A DNA stretch of 64,000 bases from contig NZ_WOSX01000020.1 of the NCBI RefSeq assembly GCF_011516735.1, positions 1 to 64,000 on the forward strand, read 5' to 3'. Below the pieces are notes generated by a model. That model saw only the letters and a program-made list of their open reading frames with translations, did not search any database and was not told the origin of the DNA. Shown here one piece after another: positions 18,180-26,615 of this stretch (its first letter is position 1; each line of letters begins with the position of its first letter). Both the position numbers and the translations under genes were made by a program. The DNA is from Acetobacter fallax. GTDB lineage: Bacteria > Pseudomonadota > Alphaproteobacteria > Acetobacterales > Acetobacteraceae.

Positions 18180-18834
18180 ATTCTTTTTCCTCGAAGAAGA
18201 CCGGCGCTGCGGTCATCGCCTGCAATGCGTCCCGCGACAGGCCAGGCACCATCTCGCGCACGACGAAGCGATTATCCTCCACGTCCAGAACGGCGAGATT
18301 GGTGTAAATCCGGCTTACGACAGCCGGCGCGGTCAGCGGATAGGAGCAGGTTTCAACCAGCTTCGGCGCGCCTTCACGAGTGGTGTGTTCTGTCGCCACC
18401 CAGACGCGGCGCGCCCCGGCCGCGAGGTCCATCGCCCCGCCAACAGCGGGCGCGCTGTCCTGCGCGGACGTCGCCCAGTTCGCGATATCCCCGCCCGCTG
18501 AAACCTCAAACGCGCCAAGAATGCAAAGATCGAGATGTCCCCCGCGGATCATGGCGAAACTGTCCGCATGGTGAAAGAAACTTCCGCCGGGGCGCAGGGT
18601 GACATGCTGTTTTCCGGCATTGATCAGCCACGGATCAATATGCTCCGGATCAGGCGCGGGACCGAACCCCAGCACACCATTTTCGCTGTGAAGAAAGATC
18701 TCTTTCTCAGTCGGGATGGCGTCGGCCACCAGTGTCGGGATGCCGATCCCGAGATTGACATACCACCCTTCCGGAATATCGCGCGCAATCCGTTCGGCCA
18801 TCGCCTTGCGGGACAGAGGTTTATAATCCGCCAC
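18172..18834 (-). CDS. pcaJ: 3-oxoadipate CoA-transferase beta subunit
   Basis: 220 residues with catalytic Glu51 in LHSENGVLGFG and family blocks YVNLGIGIPTLVAD, INAGKQHVTL, GSFFHHADSF and GAMDLAAGARRV. With the alpha subunit it moves CoA from succinyl-CoA to 3-oxoadipate (or a related 3-oxo acid). The start codon is GTG at 18832-18834, two bases after the pcaI stop. Its end overlaps the thiolase start. It resembles PcaJ more than SCOT or AtoA by eye, but acetoacetate activity remains possible. Confidence 0.88.
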   Translation of the reverse strand: MADYKPLSRKAMAERIARDIPEGWYVNLGIGIPTLVADAIPTEKEIFLHSENGVLGFGPAPDPEHIDPWLINAGKQHVTLRPGGSFFHHADSFAMIRGGHLDLCILGAFEVSAGGDIANWATSAQDSAPAVGGAMDLAAGARRVWVATEHTTREGAPKLVETCSYPLTAPAVVSRIYTNLAVLDVEDNRFVVREMVPGLSRDALQAMTAAPVFFEEKEYA

Positions 18835-18836
18835 GG

Positions 18837-19544
18837 TCAGACCTCCTCTTTTTTCAGATGAGCAGGCGCTGCGGCCTCACCATCGGGAATATGCACGACG
18901 CGGTGAACGAAGATCCCCGGCGTCACGATTGCTTCCGGGTCAAGCCCGCCCACCTCTGTCATGCCGCATGTCTGCACGATGGTGGTGCGGGCAGCCGTCG
19001 CCATCACGGCATTAAAATTCCGCCCGGTTTCACGATAGACGCAGTTGCCGATCCGGTCGGTCCGCCAGGCCTGGATCAGCGCCACATCCGCGCCGAGCGC
19101 CTGTTCCAGAACATAAAGACGTCCACTGAACTCCCGCGTTTCCTTGCCTTTCGCGAGAATGGTGCCAACCGTCGTGGGGGTATAGAAGCCCGCGATCCCC
19201 GCTCCGGCCGCGCGAATGCGCTCCGCCAGCGTTCCCTGAGGCACGATTTCAAGTTCCAGAAGTCCTGCCCGAAACAGATCCTCAAAGACGACAGAGCCTG
19301 ATGATCGGGGATAGGAGCAGATAATCCGTCGTACCCGCCCGGCGTCCAGCAGTTTCGCCAGCCCGACCCGTCCTGCTCCGGCATTGTTGGCAACAACCGT
19401 GAGATCACGCGCGCCCTGTTCGATCAGCGCCTCAATAAGAGCGTCCGGCTGCCCGACCGACCCGAACCCACCGATCATGACAACGGACCCGTCGGCAATG
19501 CCGCTGAGTGCCTCTGCTGTTGTCCCGACCTGCTTGTTGATCAT
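18837..19544 (-). CDS. pcaI: 3-oxoadipate CoA-transferase alpha subunit
   Basis: 235 residues beginning MINKQVGTTAEALSGIADGS, then MIGGFGSVGQPDALIEAL, LTVVANNAGAGRVGLAKLL and EIVPQGTLAERIRAAGAGI, closely following the PcaI pattern. GGAGGGG just before ATG at 19544 fixes the start. It is the first gene of a leftward six-gene operon (pcaI-pcaJ-pcaF-BKACE-atoE-bdhA). A 15-base palindrome 15 bases upstream is the likely regulator site. No pcaHG, pcaB, pcaC or pcaD is visible in the window, so the aromatic ring-cleavage part of the pathway, if present, is elsewhere. Confidence 0.88.
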   Translation of the reverse strand: MINKQVGTTAEALSGIADGSVVMIGGFGSVGQPDALIEALIEQGARDLTVVANNAGAGRVGLAKLLDAGRVRRIICSYPRSSGSVVFEDLFRAGLLELEIVPQGTLAERIRAAGAGIAGFYTPTTVGTILAKGKETREFSGRLYVLEQALGADVALIQAWRTDRIGNCVYRETGRNFNAVMATAARTTIVQTCGMTEVGGLDPEAIVTPGIFVHRVVHIPDGEAAAPAHLKKEEV

Positions 19545-19559
19545 GACCCCTCCACTAGT

Positions 19560-19574
19560 GTGCGCATATCGCAC
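19560..19574. promoter_or_regulatory. Candidate PcaR-type operator
   Basis: A palindrome GTGCG-CATAT-CGCAC lies 15 bases upstream of pcaI, between it and the divergent IclR regulator gene. On the minus strand (GTGCGATATGCGCAC) it matches, as I recall it, the Pseudomonas putida PcaR site GTTCGATAATCGCAC at 12 of 15 positions. A possible -10 for pcaI (TATACG on the minus strand, 19582-19587) is adjacent, so bound regulator would touch the promoter. Confidence 0.5.
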
Positions 19575-19763
19575 GTATGGGCGTATAGCGAATTTTATTG
19601 AGCACTTTCGGACAGAAGCAGGCAAGGCGGAACTTCATGCTCCCGATGTTGTGAATTTCTGGCCGAAGCCGATATTTTCCGAAACGATCATAAATTATGA
19701 TGTGGCGTAAGAAGCGCGCGGCCCTGCTTGCCGCCGGACATGCCTCTGAGGCACAACAGCCTT

Positions 19764-20564
19764 ATGAGCCGAGCAGATCCCGCCCCGCAGGATGAGTCCA
19801 TTGAGAGCCGCGATTTCGTCACGGGTCTTGCGCGCGGCCTGGATGTCCTGCGCGTCTGCGCGGCATCCCCGGAAGGCCTCACGCTCTCAGACGTCGCCCG
19901 CGTCGTCGATCTTCCCCGTGCCGCCGTCCGCCGCTCGCTTCTGACCCTCGTCGCAACAGGGTACGTCACCCGCAGCGGTCGGCTGTTTCAGCCGACTCCG
20001 CGCGTGCTGGGGCTCTCCGCCCGCGTTGCTGACATGACGCTGCCCCGCCTCGCCCAGCCCGTTCTTGATGAACTCAGCCGGACGCTCGATGAAAGCGCTT
20101 CGCTGGCAACGCTGGACGGGCCGGACATTCTCTATATCGGACGGTCGGAAACGCGCCGTATTCTGTCGGTGGATCTGTCGGTCGGATCACGCCTGCCAGC
20201 CTGGTGCACCTCAATGGGCCGCATTCTGCTTGCCGCCCTGCCGCCAGGCGAACGCCAGTCGCATATTCCCACGATCCTGCCGGCCCGTACACCAAAAACC
20301 ATTACCGATCACGCCAGACTCAGTGCCACGCTCGATGACATCGCGACCGCAGGCTATTGCATCCTTGAGCAGGAACTGGAGACGGGGCTCCGCTCCGTGG
20401 CGGCTCCTGTCCGCGATGGCGAAGGCCGTGTCGTCGCCGCCCTGAATGTCGGCACTCAGGCCGCCAGAACGTCACTCCGGGACGTGCGGCGTGTCATCGT
20501 CCCGGCCGTCGTCAGAGCAGCGGCGACACTGACGGAAGCCGTCAGATTACAGCGCCGCTCCTGA
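19764..20564 (+). CDS. IclR-family regulator, PcaR/PobR-like
   Basis: 266 residues. The N-terminal winged helix follows the IclR pattern (FVTGLARGLDVLRVCAA, LTLSDVARVVDLPRAAVRRSLLTL). The C-terminal ligand domain has YIGRSETRRILSVDLSVGSRLPAWCTSMGRILLA, GYCILEQELETGLRSVAAPV and AALNVGTQAAR, features shared with PcaR, PobR and CatR of aromatic acid pathways. It is divergent from the pca/BKACE operon and probably controls it, with 3-oxoadipate or a related 3-oxo acid as likely effector. The start could also be ATG 19740; 19764 is taken because of GAGG upstream, though the spacer is long. Confidence 0.88.
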   Translation: MSRADPAPQDESIESRDFVTGLARGLDVLRVCAASPEGLTLSDVARVVDLPRAAVRRSLLTLVATGYVTRSGRLFQPTPRVLGLSARVADMTLPRLAQPVLDELSRTLDESASLATLDGPDILYIGRSETRRILSVDLSVGSRLPAWCTSMGRILLAALPPGERQSHIPTILPARTPKTITDHARLSATLDDIATAGYCILEQELETGLRSVAAPVRDGEGRVVAALNVGTQAARTSLRDVRRVIVPAVVRAAATLTEAVRLQRRS

Positions 20565-20611
20565 TGCCATAACAGCAGGCGGACGGCTGTTGTGCCGTCC
20601 CCGCGCGTCTC

Positions 20612-22435
20612 TCACTCCACCGTAACCGATTTTGCCAGATTGCGCGGCTGATCGACATCCGTGCCCTTCAGCAACGCTGTCTCATAGGCCAGAATCTGCA
20701 CGCCAATCGTCTGGATGATCGGCGTCACAAACGGATGAACCTTCGGCAGGGCGATGGTCTGCTCAGCAATCGCTGAAAGCCGGCCCGCCCCCGCCTCATC
20801 CGTGAAGGCCAGCAGCCGCCCACCCCGCGCCTTCGCTTCCTGAAGGTTGGACAGCGTTTTTTCAAACAATGCCCCCGAAGGAATGGTCGCGACAATCGGC
20901 ACCGTCCGGTCGATCAGCGAGATCGGCCCGTGCTTCATCTCGCCGGCGGCATAGGCTTCAGCGTGAATATAGGAAATTTCCTTCAGCTTCAGAGCCCCTT
21001 CCATCGCCACCGGATACACGCTCCCGCGACCCAGATAGAGCACATCCCGTGCCTCAGCGACCACCTCAGCCATTTTCCGGATATCCGCCTGGCGTGAGAA
21101 AACTTCCTCAGCCCGGCCGGGAAGATCCAGAAGCGCCGTCACCAGTTCATCCTCACGCGCCGCGTCGATCGTTCCCCGCGCCCGTGCAATCGCGATCGTC
21201 AGACACGCCATAACCGTAAGCTGCGCCGTGAAAGCCTTTGTCGAGGCCACGGAAATTTCCGGACCCGCCACCGTGCCGAGCACAACGTCACTCTCGCGCG
21301 CCATCGTGCTGTGCTCCGCGTTCAGCACCGAAAGCACCGGAAGCCCGATCCCCTTCAGCGCCCGCAGAGCTGCAAGCGTGTCCGCTGTCTCGCCGGACTG
21401 GGAAATCAGCATCCCCAGAGATCCCGGCGTCAGAGGCGGATTGCGATAACGAAGCTCACTGGCCACATCAATATCAATCGGGAGCCGCGCGATTTCTTCC
21501 AGCCAGTAGCGCCCCACCATGCCGGCAAAATATGCCGAGCCACAGGCCGTGATCACACCACGCGGAATCGTCGCCAGATCGCACGGCATGTCCGGCAAGA
21601 CCACTTTGCGCGTCGCCGGATCGATCATCCGCTGCAACGTCTGCCCGATCACCAGCGGATGCTCGTGCAGCTCTTTTTCCATGTAGTGCCGGTAACCATC
21701 TTTTCCGACAGCACCCGCAATCAGAGCCGTCGTCTGAATGGCCCGCTCAACAGGTTCGCCGTTCCGGTCAAAGAACTCCGCCTTCTCAGGCGTGATCACA
21801 ACGCAGTCGCCATCATCAAGGTAAGCAATCCGACGGGTCAGCGGCGCCAGCGCAAGACTGTCCGATCCGAGAAACATCTCGCCATCACCAAAACCAGCCG
21901 CCAGCGGCGCACCATGACGCGCCCCGATCATCAGCCCCTCATAACCGGCAAAAATCATCGCAACAGCATAAGCGCCTTCCAGACGACGCAGCGTCGCAAA
22001 GGCCGCCGCGCGTGGCGACTGCCCCGCCGCCAGATAGAAATCGACCATCTGCGCAATGGTCTCGCTGTCCGTCTCCGTCTCGAAAACCTGACCGGCCGCT
22101 TCAAGCTCAGAGCGCAGCGCCTCGAAATTCTCGATGATGCCATTATGAACAATCGCAACCCGGCTCGTGCCATGCGGATGCGCATTGTTCTCGGTCGGCG
22201 CGCCATGCGTTGCCCAGCGCGTGTGACCAATCCCGGTCGTGCCATAAAGCGGCTGCGTTTCCAGAACCGCCGCGAGATTGTCGAGCTTGCCCGCCGCCCG
22301 CCGCCGCTCGATGCGTCCCTCGTTCAGCGTTGCAATTCCCGCTGAGTCATAGCCGCGATATTCGAGCCGCCGCAGTCCCTCGAAAACAACAGGCGTTGCA
22401 GGACGATGCCCGACGACACCGCAGATGCCACACAT
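20612..22435 (-). CDS. glmS: Glutamine--fructose-6-phosphate aminotransferase (isomerizing)
   Basis: 607 residues. The N-terminal glutaminase starts MCGICGVVG, so Cys2 becomes the nucleophile after Met removal; GHTRWATHGAPTENNAHPH is conserved. Two SIS sugar-isomerase domains follow (ISQSGETADTLAALR; SIASTKAF-like EISVASTKAFTAQL; EISYIHAEAYAAGEMKHGP), ending DQPRNLAKSVTVE. It makes glucosamine-6-phosphate for cell-wall and lipopolysaccharide synthesis. The start overlaps the glmU stop by one base (TGATG), so glmU-glmS form one operon and are probably coupled. No glmS ribozyme is seen, as expected outside Firmicutes. Confidence 0.96.
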   Translation of the reverse strand: MCGICGVVGHRPATPVVFEGLRRLEYRGYDSAGIATLNEGRIERRRAAGKLDNLAAVLETQPLYGTTGIGHTRWATHGAPTENNAHPHGTSRVAIVHNGIIENFEALRSELEAAGQVFETETDSETIAQMVDFYLAAGQSPRAAAFATLRRLEGAYAVAMIFAGYEGLMIGARHGAPLAAGFGDGEMFLGSDSLALAPLTRRIAYLDDGDCVVITPEKAEFFDRNGEPVERAIQTTALIAGAVGKDGYRHYMEKELHEHPLVIGQTLQRMIDPATRKVVLPDMPCDLATIPRGVITACGSAYFAGMVGRYWLEEIARLPIDIDVASELRYRNPPLTPGSLGMLISQSGETADTLAALRALKGIGLPVLSVLNAEHSTMARESDVVLGTVAGPEISVASTKAFTAQLTVMACLTIAIARARGTIDAAREDELVTALLDLPGRAEEVFSRQADIRKMAEVVAEARDVLYLGRGSVYPVAMEGALKLKEISYIHAEAYAAGEMKHGPISLIDRTVPIVATIPSGALFEKTLSNLQEAKARGGRLLAFTDEAGAGRLSAIAEQTIALPKVHPFVTPIIQTIGVQILAYETALLKGTDVDQPRNLAKSVTVE

Positions 22436-23796
22436 CAGCCCTGTTCCTTCTTCGCCCGGAGCGCCGTGCGGAACCGTGCCGCCCACCCCGGCTTGTTCAC
22501 CTGCATGCCACGCGCAACAGCAAGCGCGTCAGGCGCGACGTCCTGCGTGATGACACTCCCGGCGGCGATCAGCGCGCCGTCACCAATCGTCACAGGCGCC
22601 ACCAGAATAGAATCCGACCCGATAAAGGTGTTCTCGCCAATCGTCGTGCGATGCTTGAACACGCCATCATAATTGCAGGTAATCGTTCCGGCGCCGATAT
22701 TACTTCCCGCGCCAATGCTGGAATCGCCAAGATAAGTCAGGTGATTCGCTTTCGCGCCAGCGCCAAGCGTCGTCCCCTTCAGTTCGACAAAATTCCCGAC
22801 ATGGGAGCCCTCGCCCAGCGTGCTCCCCGGCCGTAACCGCGCATACGGCCCCACCAGCGCGCGCGGCCCGACCTCACACCCCTCCAGATGACTGAACGCC
22901 CGGATCTCCGCCCCGCTCCGAACCGTCACACCAGGCCCGAACACGACATGCGGCTGAACCACAACATCCGGTTCAAGAAGCGTATCGAATGACAGGAACA
23001 CCGTTTCCGGCGCCGTCAGCGTCACGCCAGCCAGCATCGCCTCATTCCGCAAACGCCGCTGCACGATCGTCTCGGCCTCAGCCAGTTCCACCCGCGAGTT
23101 GATCCCGCGCAATTCGCTCTCAGGTGCCTCGACAGCCCGGACAACAGCACCGTCGTTGCGGGCAATCGCCACAACATCGGTCAGATAATACTCGCCCTTC
23201 GCATTGGCATTCCCGACCCTGTGCAGCCATTTCCGGAAATGCCCGGCTTCCGCGCAGAGAACGCCGGCATTGCAGAGATCAACGTCCCGCTCCGCTTCCG
23301 TCGCATCCGCCCACTCGACGATTTTCTCCACAATGCCGTCAGAACCGGCGATCACCCGGCCATAACGCCCCGGATCAGCAGGGCGCATGGCCAGCAATGC
23401 AAGATCCGTCCGCTCCGCGCCTATACCGGCCCGGCGCGTGGCCAGAAGCCGCGACAGCGTCTCCGGCGTAATCAGAGGATTATCCGCATAAAGCACGGCA
23501 ACATCGCCATCACCGAACAGGGCTTCGGCCTGAAGCGCGGCATGAGCCGTACCCAGCCGGTCATGCTGAACCACCGTCACATGCGGCGCCGCGAGTGTCA
23601 CGACATCCTCCATGTCCGGCCCGATCACCACGACCACCCGGTCGAAGACACGGGCCGCGCTGGCGATCAGATGTGAGAGCATGGGCTGACCAGCAAGCGG
23701 CTGCATCGCTTTCGGCAACGCGGACCGCATCCGGGTGCCAAGACCCGCGGCAAGGAGGACAGCAGTGGACGAACAGGGAACCTGCGAATTTATCAT
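22435..23796 (-). CDS. glmU: Bifunctional N-acetylglucosamine-1-phosphate uridyltransferase / acetyltransferase
   Basis: 453 residues. The N-terminal pyrophosphorylase has LAAGLGTRMRSALPKAMQPL and VLYADNPLITPETL. The C-terminal left-handed beta-helix has ARLRPGSTLGEGSHVGNFVELKGT, LTYLGDSSIGAGSNIGAGTI and CNYDGVFKHRT. It acetylates glucosamine-1-phosphate and couples it to UTP, giving UDP-GlcNAc. The tail has the basic WAARFRTALRAKKEQG. The start at 23796 matches the family; no strong ribosome site precedes it. It is directly upstream of glmS. Confidence 0.95.
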   Translation of the reverse strand: MINSQVPCSSTAVLLAAGLGTRMRSALPKAMQPLAGQPMLSHLIASAARVFDRVVVVIGPDMEDVVTLAAPHVTVVQHDRLGTAHAALQAEALFGDGDVAVLYADNPLITPETLSRLLATRRAGIGAERTDLALLAMRPADPGRYGRVIAGSDGIVEKIVEWADATEAERDVDLCNAGVLCAEAGHFRKWLHRVGNANAKGEYYLTDVVAIARNDGAVVRAVEAPESELRGINSRVELAEAETIVQRRLRNEAMLAGVTLTAPETVFLSFDTLLEPDVVVQPHVVFGPGVTVRSGAEIRAFSHLEGCEVGPRALVGPYARLRPGSTLGEGSHVGNFVELKGTTLGAGAKANHLTYLGDSSIGAGSNIGAGTITCNYDGVFKHRTTIGENTFIGSDSILVAPVTIGDGALIAAGSVITQDVAPDALAVARGMQVNKPGWAARFRTALRAKKEQG

Positions 23797-23911
23797 GGTA
23801 TTTTCTGCGGTAAGCCAGCGCCGGAACCCTGTCAAACCTCAGGGCTGCCCCAGGCTTTCACTTCGCGTTACGATGATTTTCCGGGCCTGTGACCAGAGAG
23901 GAATAAAGACC

Positions 23912-24580
23912 ATGCGACTGGCCGTCTTCGATCTCGACGGAACCCTCGTCGACTCCCTCACCGATCTGGCCGACAGCGTCAACATCCTGCTCCAGGGTTA
24001 CGGACTTCCGAAGCAGGATGCCGAAGCCGTTCGCGGCATGATCGGTGACGGCGTGGCAGCTCTCGTGGAACGCGCTCTCTTACGATCCGGTATGCCCGCC
24101 CCGGAAATCGACAGGACCGAAGCAACCTCCCGCTTCATGGACATCTATGGCCCGCGCGCCACCGAACACTCGCGCCTGTTTCCCGGCACCGGCACCGCTC
24201 TCACCCTCATGCGCGATCAGGGATGGACGCTGGCCGTCTGCACCAACAAACCCGTCACAGCCGCCCGCGCTATCCTCGACAGTTTTGGCCTGACGGACCT
24301 GCTCTCAGCCGTGAGCGGCGGCGATTCCTTTGCCACGCGCAAGCCCGATCCCGCTCCCCTGCTTGGCACCATCAGCCTCGCCGGTGGTGACCCGGGGCGC
24401 ACCGTCATGATCGGCGATCACGCCAATGACATCCACGCTGCCACAAGCGCCGGAACCCGCTCGATCTTCGCCGGCTGGGGCTATGGAACCGCCACCTGTG
24501 CCGATGGCGCCACAGCCACCGCCACCCGGATCAGTGACGTACCGGACCTCGCGGCACATCTCCTGCCCGAAACCTCTTAA
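23912..24580 (+). CDS. gph: Phosphoglycolate phosphatase (HAD family)
   Basis: 222 residues. HAD motif I is FDLDGTLVDS with Asp7 and Asp9; motif II is VCTNKP, the motif III Lys lies in ATRKPDPAPL, and motif IV is MIGDHANDIHAATSAG. The alpha-helical C1 cap follows motif I. Members hydrolyse 2-phosphoglycolate from DNA repair or oxygenase activity; other small phosphates are possible. AGAGAGGA about 10 bases before ATG 23912 fixes the start. It is divergent from glmU and meets the next gene tail to tail with 3 bases between stops. Confidence 0.88.
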   Translation: MRLAVFDLDGTLVDSLTDLADSVNILLQGYGLPKQDAEAVRGMIGDGVAALVERALLRSGMPAPEIDRTEATSRFMDIYGPRATEHSRLFPGTGTALTLMRDQGWTLAVCTNKPVTAARAILDSFGLTDLLSAVSGGDSFATRKPDPAPLLGTISLAGGDPGRTVMIGDHANDIHAATSAGTRSIFAGWGYGTATCADGATATATRISDVPDLAAHLLPETS

Positions 24581-24583
24581 TCT

Positions 24584-25516
24584 CTACGGAACCAGCGTCG
24601 GGTCCTTCGTCAGCAGCGCCGTCGCCTTGCCAATCTTCGGATGCTCCATCTCCACCCGCACCGCGACCGGGCCAAAGCCGGGAATCGTCTCAAACCAGAT
24701 CGACCCGCCATGCTTCTCACGCAGCGTGGATGTCGTGTGGCCTTTGATGAATCCGGCGATCTGGCTACCCATGAAATCACAACGCAGCGCCGGTGCGCTC
24801 CATTCCTTCCGAACATCCGGCGGCGATTCCATGCCGGCACTATGCAGAGTCATACGTGTGAGCCGGATACCATCGAAAATATCGACGGTCCCGTCGCAGC
24901 GCCCCGTCTGACGCACCTGCGCCAGCACCTTCATCATCGTCCCGAGAATATCGACAGCCGCGTGACGCTGTTCTTCCGAAACCGGCTCGCGATCCGTCTC
25001 CGGCGGGTCCTGCAACACAACCTTCGGACCCGACGCCGGATACTCCATGATCACATGCCGTATCGCGTGCCGGCTCCAGCCCGTGCTGTCATAAAGCCGC
25101 GGATGCACGACACCGTTCTGCACACTTCCCTGCGCCAGGGTATGGATATTCATCCGCATGAACAGGCTGATCAGGCCGCCGGCATGAGCACTCATGCTGG
25201 CCTCGTAATGAGTCGAATCCAGCAGATAATCCGTGCCGATATCCAGCACCGCGAACCAGTGCGAATAAAGCGTGTAAGACAGATGCGTCTTTCCGGCGGG
25301 TAATCCACCAGCAACGCCCGCACTACCCCCCGCATCGCTTTGCGCGACAGCCTGCGCCTGAGCCGAAGCCATCCGGAACGCGCCAGTCAGCACGGAACCG
25401 GTCAGCACGGAACAGGATAGTAAGAGAAGAAACCGGCGGAACGGGCGAGGCGCCTGCTCCGCCCGACGATCGCGCAGGCCGGTCGTGCCTGCCGTCCGGG
25501 TGTTGACCTTTGTCAT
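24584..25516 (-). CDS. DUF3108 domain exported protein
   Basis: 310 residues. A basic N-terminus and hydrophobic segment (RRFLLLLSCSVLTGSVLTGAF, then ASAQAQA) look like a signal peptide. The mature part is rich in beta strands and carries DUF3108-like blocks: THLSYTLYSHWFAVLDIGTDYLLD near 75-98, HVIMEYPASGPKVVL, QTGRCDGTVDIFDGIRL and the C-terminal AVRVEMEHPKIGKATALL. The fold resembles lipoprotein-binding beta-barrels and the function is unknown. The start at 25516 has only a weak ribosome site, and a start closer to the hydrophobic core is possible. It lies after the IclR gene on the same strand, 43 bases apart. Confidence 0.72.
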   Translation of the reverse strand: MTKVNTRTAGTTGLRDRRAEQAPRPFRRFLLLLSCSVLTGSVLTGAFRMASAQAQAVAQSDAGGSAGVAGGLPAGKTHLSYTLYSHWFAVLDIGTDYLLDSTHYEASMSAHAGGLISLFMRMNIHTLAQGSVQNGVVHPRLYDSTGWSRHAIRHVIMEYPASGPKVVLQDPPETDREPVSEEQRHAAVDILGTMMKVLAQVRQTGRCDGTVDIFDGIRLTRMTLHSAGMESPPDVRKEWSAPALRCDFMGSQIAGFIKGHTTSTLREKHGGSIWFETIPGFGPVAVRVEMEHPKIGKATALLTKDPTLVP

Positions 25517-25559
25517 CCACCGGATTTCAGCACAGCAACGTGGAACACGGCAAGGCAGG

Positions 25560-26363
25560 TCAGGCCTGCCGGTCGCCCCGATACCCGAGCCGCCCTGACA
25601 GTTCCGCGGCGATCGAAACCACAAGCCGCGCCATGAGGTCACGCACCTCACCGGCATTCGCCGGCTTTGGCTGACTGATGCCAAGCCCCCCCGCCGTATG
25701 ACCGCTCGAATCATGCACAGCCGCCGCAAAACACCAGACGCCGAGATGAATCTGCCCGTCATCCATGGCGTAGCCCTCATTCTGCGCCACCCGGATTTCC
25801 TCCATGATCTCTCCCGGCGTGATCGTGCTGTGCGGCGTCGATACAGGAGGCCAGGTCGCCAGAGGGTAAAGCGTCAGCCACTCCCGAAACGCCGCCCGGT
25901 TCATCGCGCTGAGCTGCGCCTTGCCGGTCGCTGTATAAACCGCCGGGAGATGCAGCCCGACGCTGTAATGCACGCCAAGCCCCCGCTCGCTTGCCCGGCT
26001 GGCAAGATAGACAACCTCATCACCATCCAGGGTGCTCAGACTGACCGTGTAAGGCGCCAGTTCCGGATGGGCTCCCACCACATGATGAAACGCGCCGATC
26101 AGATCCTGACGGGAGCTGACATGCGCCGCCCAGTCCAGCAGACGCGGCCCGAGCCGGTAGCCGGAAGCGTGCCCCGCCGCGTGCTCCAGCAGACCGAGTT
26201 CCGTCATCACGCCGATCAGCCCGTGCGTCGAGCTACGCGGTAACGCAAGCAGGCGCGCGATCTCCGCGGCATTGGGAGGCGTCTGCTGCAATCCGACAAG
26301 ATCAAGGATTTTCACCGCACGCCGCAGCGCCGGAACGGATTCGTTGTCTTTCGTCGTTGTCAC
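25560..26363 (-). CDS. IclR-family transcriptional regulator
   Basis: 267 residues from a GTG start. The N-terminal winged helix reads VPALRRAVKILDLVGLQQTPPNAAEIARLLALPRSSTHGLI; the C-terminal IclR effector domain has LDGDEVVYLASRASERGLGVHYSVGLHLPAVYTATGKAQLSAM and GYAMDDGQIHLGVWCFAAAVHD. The effector is unknown. Two nested inverted repeats with TGAACA arms lie about 60 bases upstream and suggest autoregulation. The only co-directional neighbour is the DUF3108 gene, so its targets are probably elsewhere. Confidence 0.85.
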   Translation of the reverse strand: MTTTKDNESVPALRRAVKILDLVGLQQTPPNAAEIARLLALPRSSTHGLIGVMTELGLLEHAAGHASGYRLGPRLLDWAAHVSSRQDLIGAFHHVVGAHPELAPYTVSLSTLDGDEVVYLASRASERGLGVHYSVGLHLPAVYTATGKAQLSAMNRAAFREWLTLYPLATWPPVSTPHSTITPGEIMEEIRVAQNEGYAMDDGQIHLGVWCFAAAVHDSSGHTAGGLGISQPKPANAGEVRDLMARLVVSIAAELSGRLGYRGDRQA

Positions 26364-26419
26364 CAGATGTTCGTCCTTGACGCAGCCCGCGAGAATCGCC
26401 TATATCCGAGATACGGGAT

Positions 26420-26456
26420 CGTGTTCAATATAATGAACAATAAGAAACTGAACACG
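26420..26456. promoter_or_regulatory. Candidate IclR operator (two nested inverted repeats)
   Basis: TGTTCA-N6-TGAACA occupies 26422-26439 with perfect arms. The left arm, extended to CGTGTTCA (26420-26427), also pairs perfectly with TGAACACG at 26449-26456. Three half-sites with this spacing suit binding of more than one regulator dimer. A TATATT on the minus strand (26427-26432) inside the repeat could be the -10 of the IclR gene. The rest of the 252-base gap up to prfC shows no gene. Confidence 0.5.
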
Positions 26457-26615
26457 GTCTCGTTGTTTCCTCATAAAGAGGCCCTGATCTCCTCCGGTCT
26501 GCCAGGATAATCAGACATACTCCCGGTTCGCCTCGTTCAGAGAAACGATCAGCAAATTCCGGCGCAGACGCTCTTTCCCGCCCTTTCATGAAATGATGAT
26601 ACCGGCCCCCGCCCT

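Noticed and set aside
21311-22345. A 344-codon frame opposite glmS
   Set aside because: It mirrors glmS codons and shows no start signal or domain.
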